The position numbers were made by a program, and so were the translations under genes. Positions 61,201 to 64,000 of a stretch of DNA of 64,000 bases are shown piece by piece (position 1 is the stretch's first letter; each line of letters starts with the position of its first letter). The notes below the pieces were generated by a model. That model saw only the letters and a list, made by a program, of their open reading frames with translations. It was not told the DNA's origin and made no database searches. Source of the DNA: Effrenium voratum (taxonomy: Eukaryota; Sar; Dinophyceae; Suessiales; Symbiodiniaceae); the NCBI GenBank assembly GCA_963377175.1, contig CAUJNA010003809.1:43501-107500 (forward strand), in the 5' to 3' direction.

Positions 61201-63352
61201 CCTGAAGCCATCCACGTGCATCTCGTCGACCCAATAACCTGCCGATGCAAGCGATCCAGCTAACTATGCCGGTTCTGCAAATGTATAAACAGAACCCAAA
61301 GGGGATTGCATTAACGTACTTTGTGTATGTACATTAATATAGCATGCTGCTGACTTGACAACGTGCATGCATCGAACACCGCAAGGCTACCAAGCTGCTC
61401 AGGCATTCCACGATCCAGTCAGAGCACATGGGGTCGTTCGCATTCACGGTGTTGCCGCAACCTCCAAAAGCCGTGCTGCGCCATTGCAACTCTGGCTTTC
61501 CCGGAAACTATACAGGCAAAAAGAACTACGTCTTATGCACCCACACTGGGCAATTCCGCGAGTCCTGGTGGCAAATGCTCCTTTGGGGTAGTTTAGGCCG
61601 GCCTGGCCAAGGTCGGCTTGGGAAGTTGAAGGGAAACCACCAAGGCTCATAGTTGGAGATGGCTACCTTGCAAGACATTCCCCAGTACCACATGGGCAGG
61701 TCAAACTTTGTAGAAGCAATGTTGGACATGGAAAGCCAAAGAGGCCCACAGCTTCGAAGCATGCGGCCGAGCGCAACAGCGCCTGTGTAGTTTGTGTCCT
61801 GGCCATTGCTGAGAATGTAGTAGCGGTTCTTGGCAATCGCCGCCCAGCTGTGCCAGAAATGCTCACCCCACGCACCTGGCGGGACTCGGACGAACTGCCT
61901 GCCCTGCCAGTAAACATGGAACCCAAAAAGGGGCCCAAGAAGGAGGTTCCTCTAAACATCTTGATGCTTGCTGGTCCCATGTTAATCAGCCGGTCTTTGT
62001 TCATACATTGCGTATGTGTCTATCATATGTGTATATATATATATATATGTGTATTATGTATGTTTTACTGCACGTCAGTATGAGTAGTTCAGTAGTTCCT
62101 CTTGTACCATGCATGTACCCGTTCTTAGGATGGACTCTCACACCGGACCCTCGGCGGTGTGGTTGAAGACCACGTCCAAGATCACCTCGATGCCTTGCCG
62201 GTGAAGCTCTCCTTGGGTCGCAAAAGCACCACGAAATGAGTTACCCTCCCTCCCGCGAACATAACAACTGACAGGAGGTCCCTTCAAAAGGAAGCTCATC
62301 TTCGAGGTACCTTTTTCCAGCTGCCATGTTAGTTGGAGGAAGGGTACCATGCTTGAAACCATAGTGTTGGTTGCTACTCAACCGGGGGAATTGAAGCATT
62401 CCAGGGCTTCTTTGGTGCTGCGAAATGGATTTTCTCCATCCACAGTAGCGACTGCCTAATGACGGTTCGACGCCTAGCGTATTCGTTGAGAGAAGAGCGT
62501 TGAGCCCAAACCTGGTAACCAGAATTTGTGAAGCGCTCTGATTGGGCTACATATGTTTCAACATGGATTGAGCAGTTTATTGCTCTATCATTGATCACCG
62601 TCATCTTTTTCCCTGGCAGTCGCCAATTCCAAAGAAATGTGAATACGGCTATTGGACATGTGCCTGGAGATAAACCAAAGGTGATACTGTAGCCAGAAGC
62701 AGTTCTTCCTGCTGATGGACGAAGTCCTGCACCACTTGGAAACCACAAGAAACCACAACGTTTGTTGCTATTTACGGGGAAAAAAACAGCCATTGCGAAA
62801 TGGATTTCGTCCATCCGTAGGTGGTGTAATCGCCTTTAGACCAGCGTTAATGCTGAACCCGGATTCATAAACCCCCGTTCTTAATATGGGGGTGTTCCTC
62901 TCCAAAAGTGATGAATCCCCACTAAAACCGAGGACACCTTAAGATTAATAAGCAGGGGTTTATTCATCCGGGGTCAACATGATTTCCCCGAAACTCCCCG
63001 TGTGGGGCAAGCAGCTCACCAGCGTCTTGAAGCCCACGATCGCCGCGCCGATTCGGTCACCTAACAGAATTGGCCCTTTGGCCCATGGCTGGGGAGCAGA
63101 AGTTCCAGCACCATACGAAAGGTTTCTACCTTGGCTGTGCCTCACAAAATGGAATCCCTAGAATGGCCCCTGACACAAAGCCTGCATAACCCTAGCTCAC
63201 AAAAACTCATTCCCTAAAATGGCACACAAAGACTAAAACCTGCGTACCCCTAGCTCTTTCAGCTTAAGCCACACCCACTTCTGCATGCTGTGCCCAAGTA
63301 CACAAGCTGAGAGGCGCGAAGAGAAGCGCTGCATCGGCACGAAAAAGTTGAC
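52183..63352 (-). CDS. Isoamylase/GlgX-type debranching enzyme region (GH13_11), multi-exon, 5' end outside window
   Basis: Gene-level entry. The exons listed below join to an almost complete catalytic (beta/alpha)8 domain and C-terminal sandwich of an isoamylase that hydrolyses alpha-1,6 branch points of glycogen, starch or floridean-type glucan. In order: [30 protein letters not shown] (GH13 region I), [39 protein letters not shown] (region II, nucleophile Asp), [24 protein letters not shown] (region IV), [60 protein letters not shown]. These are family hallmarks of plant isoamylase/bacterial GlgX. The N-terminal CBM48 part lies beyond the right edge. The exon with the catalytic Glu (AEPW, region III) was not located between 60.6 and 58.7 kb. 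Frames are open and phases agree, so it looks functional. It may continue into the downstream dikinase as one protein (see findings). Confidence 0.9.
52636..52675 (-). CDS. Isoamylase exon: [14 protein letters not shown]
   Basis: Short 40-nt exon equal to 'V.LP...G..W.RVVDT'. Acceptor TACGCGCAG; the donor GCCACT leaves one base C, which joins GC of the next exon as Arg: PWYR-IIDTNLP. Confidence 0.85.
53124..53403. repeat. Family 10 element bounded by 35-bp direct repeats
   Basis: ACTCCGGTTTATAGGTTAAA ... CATCCCACCAA occurs at both ends (53124-53163, 53366-53403). The interior TTACCCATGGTCA block recurs at 30640-30660 and inverted at 25480-25510. Confidence 0.65.
53426..53526 (+). mobile_element. 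Family 2 MITE-like element
   Basis: Ends GGCTGTGGGTCAAAACC and CCCCATGGCC, flanked by ACAT/ACAT (perfect 4-bp duplication). 46 bp from the donor of exon 53573. Confidence 0.85.
53573..53628 (-). CDS. Isoamylase exon: [17 protein letters not shown]
   Basis: [10 protein letters not shown] equals the 'LYVAFNAHHE' strand. Acceptor AGGCCACAG, donor GCCGCC (GC), phase 0 end. The intron beyond holds a second type of inverted-repeat element (53426-53526), starting 46 nt from the donor. Confidence 0.9.
54032..54113 (-). CDS. Isoamylase exon: [20 protein letters not shown]
   Basis: Corresponds to 'I.WHG....PDWS..SR.IAYTLHD', the start of the C-terminal sandwich. Acceptor CCTGCAG. The donor GTGTGTG lies inside a CA/TG microsatellite, so the intron begins with (GT)n. 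Confidence 0.88.
54803..54866 (-). CDS. Isoamylase exon: [20 protein letters not shown]
   Basis: Continues [12 protein letters not shown]...[10 protein letters not shown], equal to 'LRK..P.L.R.EFL...DI.W'. Acceptor TTTTGCAG; the donor GAACGC is a GA-AG intron that joins in phase 0 to DIWWRVHW. Confidence 0.92.
54912..54972 (-). CDS. Isoamylase exon: ...[14 protein letters not shown]
   Basis: Reads [20 protein letters not shown], matching '.L.RF.R.LI.LRK..P'. Acceptor CACCCCAG lies 14 nt from the end of a short inverted-repeat element at 54987-55119. The donor is GCCTGG: trailing AG plus G gives Arg-Lys, as in the family. Confidence 0.93.
54987..55119 (-). mobile_element. Family 1 MITE-like element
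   Basis: Flanks AAAC/AAAT. Ends 14 bp before the acceptor of exon 54972. Confidence 0.87.
55633..55696 (-). CDS. Isoamylase exon: [20 protein letters not shown]
   Basis: GDEYGR.Q.GNNN.YCQD is a diagnostic isoamylase/GlgX motif. Acceptor ATCGCCAG. The end is taken before GCGCGC (GC donor) and is tentative. The next exon (expected 'N.LNWFDW') was not found between 55.6 and 55.0 kb. Confidence 0.93.
55796..55900. mobile_element. Family 7 inverted-repeat element
   Basis: CATAGGTGTCCTTTTTGG and CCTAAAAAGGACGCCTATG are inverted repeats; internal ATAGATGGC/GCCATCTAT pair. A related decayed copy is at 48307-48411. Confidence 0.8.
56075..56128 (-). CDS. Isoamylase exon: [18 protein letters not shown]
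   Basis: Matches 'R.RQ.RNFLATLLLSQGVPMI'. Acceptor CTCCGCAG. The donor is GACCGC (GA-AG intron): the trailing AT plus G of the next exon restores Met, giving [11 protein letters not shown]. Confidence 0.92.
56363..56484. mobile_element. Family 4 inverted-repeat element
   Basis: TAGGTCCTCCAGTAGAGAGG ... GGGCACTACTGGGACCTA. A partial fourth copy is at 59581-59647. Confidence 0.82.
57105..57204 (-). CDS. Isoamylase exon: [10 protein letters not shown]...[12 protein letters not shown]
   Basis: Matches 'DLVSYN.KHNEANGE.NRDG...NNSWNCG.EG.T' almost residue by residue. Acceptor ATGCCGCAG, taken donor GCCCCC (GC). A second frame over the last part also stays open ([10 protein letters not shown]) and resembles the next expected block 'D.AILALRRRQ', but is not in phase; a small exon before 56128 is probably still missing. 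Confidence 0.93.
57332..57425 (-). CDS. Isoamylase exon with GH13 region IV ([12 protein letters not shown])
   Basis: Codes [18 protein letters not shown] then [13 protein letters not shown]. The HD pair of region IV is the transition-state stabiliser of GH13. Acceptor TGGCCAG. The donor is GACCAC: an intron starting with GA is needed to join LK to DLVSYN in frame. Confidence 0.96.
57950..58018. repeat. A-run and G-run
   Basis: About 20 A followed 35 bp later by 10 G. The A-run might mark an old retroposed 3' end, but no flanking duplication was seen. Confidence 0.6.
58257..58331 (-). CDS. Isoamylase exon: [20 protein letters not shown]
   Basis: Strong match to 'NGKYRDTVRRFIKGD.G..G.FA.R'. 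Acceptor CTTGCAAG, donor GCGGCT (GC). The trailing AG joins G of the next exon as Arg ([11 protein letters not shown]). Confidence 0.95.
58656..58707 (-). CDS. Isoamylase exon: [17 protein letters not shown]
   Basis: Matches the 'YQVG.FP..GRWAEWNG.FRD' block. Acceptor CTTGCGAG, donor GTCGCT. Phase 2 (TG) joins G of the next exon to complete Trp, giving the junction AEW-NGIFRDT. Confidence 0.9.
58708..60399. other. Intronic stretch of isoamylase
   Basis: The region III exon (catalytic Glu) should lie between 60600 and 58707 but was not found. Contains (CT)n/(CA)n runs at 59170-59300 and a partial family-4 element. Confidence 0.4.
60400..60480 (-). CDS. Possible exon: [20 protein letters not shown] (tentative)
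   Basis: Open stretch after the acceptor [17 protein letters not shown] is in the place where isoamylases carry KLIAEPW (region III, acid/base Glu), but the match is poor and the phase does not join cleanly with the exon at 60600-60652. It is the only candidate I could see for the catalytic Glu. It may be a coincidence. Confidence 0.25.
60600..60652 (-). CDS. Isoamylase exon: [18 protein letters not shown]
   Basis: Matches the 'PPLLEAIA.DPVL..TKLIAEPW' helix that precedes region III. Acceptor CTCGGAAG, phase 0 from the preceding exon. The end is uncertain; a GA donor (GAGACC) after CTCAA is most likely. Confidence 0.75.
61159..61238 (-). CDS. Isoamylase exon with GH13 region II, nucleophile Asp (DGFRFDLAS)
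   Basis: Codes [17 protein letters not shown] followed by ALTRGNDGK. In this family the Asp of GFRFD is the catalytic nucleophile. Acceptor ATCGGCAG. The end is taken at AAG before GTGCGG (GT donor), phase 0. It is open in only this frame and needs no edits. Confidence 0.96.
61399..61461 (-). CDS. Isoamylase exon: [20 protein letters not shown]
   Basis: CGNTVNAN is the classic GlgX/isoamylase 'GCGNTLN.NHP' motif, followed by the helix that leads to the nucleophile strand. Acceptor TTTTGGAG, donor GCAGCT (GC). The trailing A joins GT as Ser, giving ECLSYWVDEM. Confidence 0.94.
61783..61875 (-). CDS. Isoamylase exon: ...[17 protein letters not shown]
   Basis: Reads [24 protein letters not shown] and QDTNYTG in one frame. 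It matches the '.G.WGPT.SFRGLA...YY.L..DGR..NYTG' block between regions I and II. Acceptor CCCGCCAG, donor GCGCTG (GC). The final G joins GT to form the Gly of TGCGN. Confidence 0.92.
62149..62211 (-). CDS. Isoamylase exon with GH13 region I ([13 protein letters not shown])
   Basis: Codes [21 protein letters not shown], one of the best conserved blocks of isoamylase/GlgX; the Asp and His of DVVFNH line the active site. Acceptor ACCCAAG, donor GTCCGG (one of the few GT donors). Phase 1 at the end joins GT of the next exon to give Gly. Confidence 0.95.
62711..62820. mobile_element. Family 5 inverted-repeat element, plus partial copies
   Basis: GCTGATGGACGAAGTCCTGC ... GGATTTCGTCCATCCGTAG. Partial copies end at 37680 and 62448. 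Confidence 0.78.
63016..63060 (-). CDS. Isoamylase exon: [14 protein letters not shown]
   Basis: Acceptor CTGTTAG; the donor is GCTGCT, a GC-AG intron. The residues match the '..G.QV.EFKTMVKALH' helix just before GH13 region I. The dangling A joins GA of the next exon as Arg. Joined reading with its neighbours: SSRDRIGAAI and KTLVRELHRQG. Confidence 0.8.
   Translation of the reverse strand: MTESARRSWASRRW
63316..63352 (-). CDS. Isoamylase exon: [13 protein letters not shown]
   Basis: First exon of the series that I can place. It follows an acceptor CGTGAG and ends before GCCTCT (GC donor), phase 1. [10 protein letters not shown] corresponds to the 'WGYNTLGFFAPEPRYA' strand of GlgX/isoamylases. 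Its partial last codon C joins GT of the next exon to give Arg. The upstream exon was not found with confidence. Confidence 0.7.
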
Positions 63353-63939
63353 CTCACGTTCGACGAGCCCCGTGCCATTGGGTCCCGGATAAGAGGTCTA
63401 CTCAAATATGTAGCCATGGCTCGGTGTTTTCACGAATCGGACTCCAAAAAAAGCCTGGCTTCCTGTCGGTGTCCCTTTAAAGCCCCAAACGAAGGATCCC
63501 TGCCCATCCCGCGTTTGCCGAAGGCAATGCTGCGTATTTCTTGAGTCTTTTCGGGTTGGATTTAAGGAAAACCACGAAACAAAAACACCATGTTCACGGG
63601 TGCCAGTTCTCAGAAGCCGAGGGAGTTTGTCACCTGGCCTCCGGTCGCAAAAATCCCTCAAGCGGTCGCGAACAGTTCAGCAGCTGCAACAGTAGTAGCC
63701 TTTTTCTTGATGGCCACATGTTCATTTCGACGTGACCAGACATTTATCAAGAGAACCGTGATTGTCTCTACTCGACTTGGCACTTGAACCTCCATCCAGG
63801 CTTGTGCCACTTGTGTCCTCAAATCCTTGGCAAATCCAGTTGCTTTGGGATACTTCTATCCCATTCTTTCATGATCAGAGTCATCTCCCGAGGACCGCAT
63901 CTGATTTCACCAACAAAGCACGACCAAACAAAGTGACCT

Positions 63940-64000
63940 GGCCATGGGTCAAAATCCAAATCGTACCCCCAGTGAACATCCCAATTCCCACTAAAATCGA
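63940..64000 (-). mobile_element. Family 1 element cut by the window edge
   Basis: The left end GGCCATGGGTCAAAATCC and the first 61 bp match the other copies. Confidence 0.85.

Noticed and set aside
63398..63661. Minus-strand block after an acceptor GGCCAG (DKLPRLLRTG or VTNSLGF) as upstream isoamylase exon
   Set aside because: VTNSLGF is only vaguely like the WGYNTLGF strand and its phase does not lead into VNFFVPM.
1..64000. Spliced-leader, tRNA, rRNA or CRISPR features
   Set aside because: I looked for the dinoflagellate spliced-leader core and for cloverleaf or spaced-repeat patterns by eye and found none convincing.

Overview
This window looks like nuclear DNA of a dinoflagellate. Genus cannot be fixed from sequence alone. 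The signs are: (1) protein-coding information is cut into exons of about 30-110 nt separated by introns of a few hundred nt to several kb; (2) most introns start with GC or GA instead of GT and end in AG; (3) the base after the acceptor is almost always G (AG|G); (4) all recognisable exons lie on one strand (minus); (5) introns are crowded with short inverted-repeat elements and microsatellites. No prokaryotic operons, rRNA, tRNA, CRISPR or spliced-leader gene was seen. Long open frames on the plus strand are low-complexity or antisense.

Layout, read 5'->3' along the minus strand (high to low coordinates). From 63352 to 52183: about 20 exons of an isoamylase/GlgX-type glycogen or starch debranching enzyme (GH13_11), entered from its middle (VNFFVPM...) and running to its beta-sandwich end. 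From 50167 to about 47260: exons rich in charged, Pro and Ala residues, whose splice phases continue directly from the isoamylase exons. From about 45.5 to 25.3 kb: scattered exons that look like repeated starch-binding modules of the CBM45 type with helical linkers; the last module (30525-25305) reads through into the GWD motif LMHRYN. From 24.3 kb to 1545: the catalytic part of an alpha-glucan, water dikinase (GWD), with [29 protein letters not shown] and the phosphohistidine motif [10 protein letters not shown]. The nucleotide-binding domain must lie beyond base 1, and the isoamylase N-terminus beyond base 64000.

The two enzymes act on the same polymer: GWD phosphorylates and loosens crystalline alpha-glucan, isoamylase trims branches. 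They either form a tight same-strand pair or, as the joined phases suggest, a single bifunctional multidomain protein. This is the main biological point of the window.

The second point is the intron content. At least ten families of 100-280 bp elements recur. One family (inverted ends GGCCATGGGTCAAAA / TTTTGACCCACAGCC, 4-bp target duplications) repeatedly sits within 5-90 nt of a splice site, and one remnant forms the intron start itself, as expected for introner-like elements. Exon borders were placed by eye from protein motifs and phase continuity; those called tentative should be treated so.
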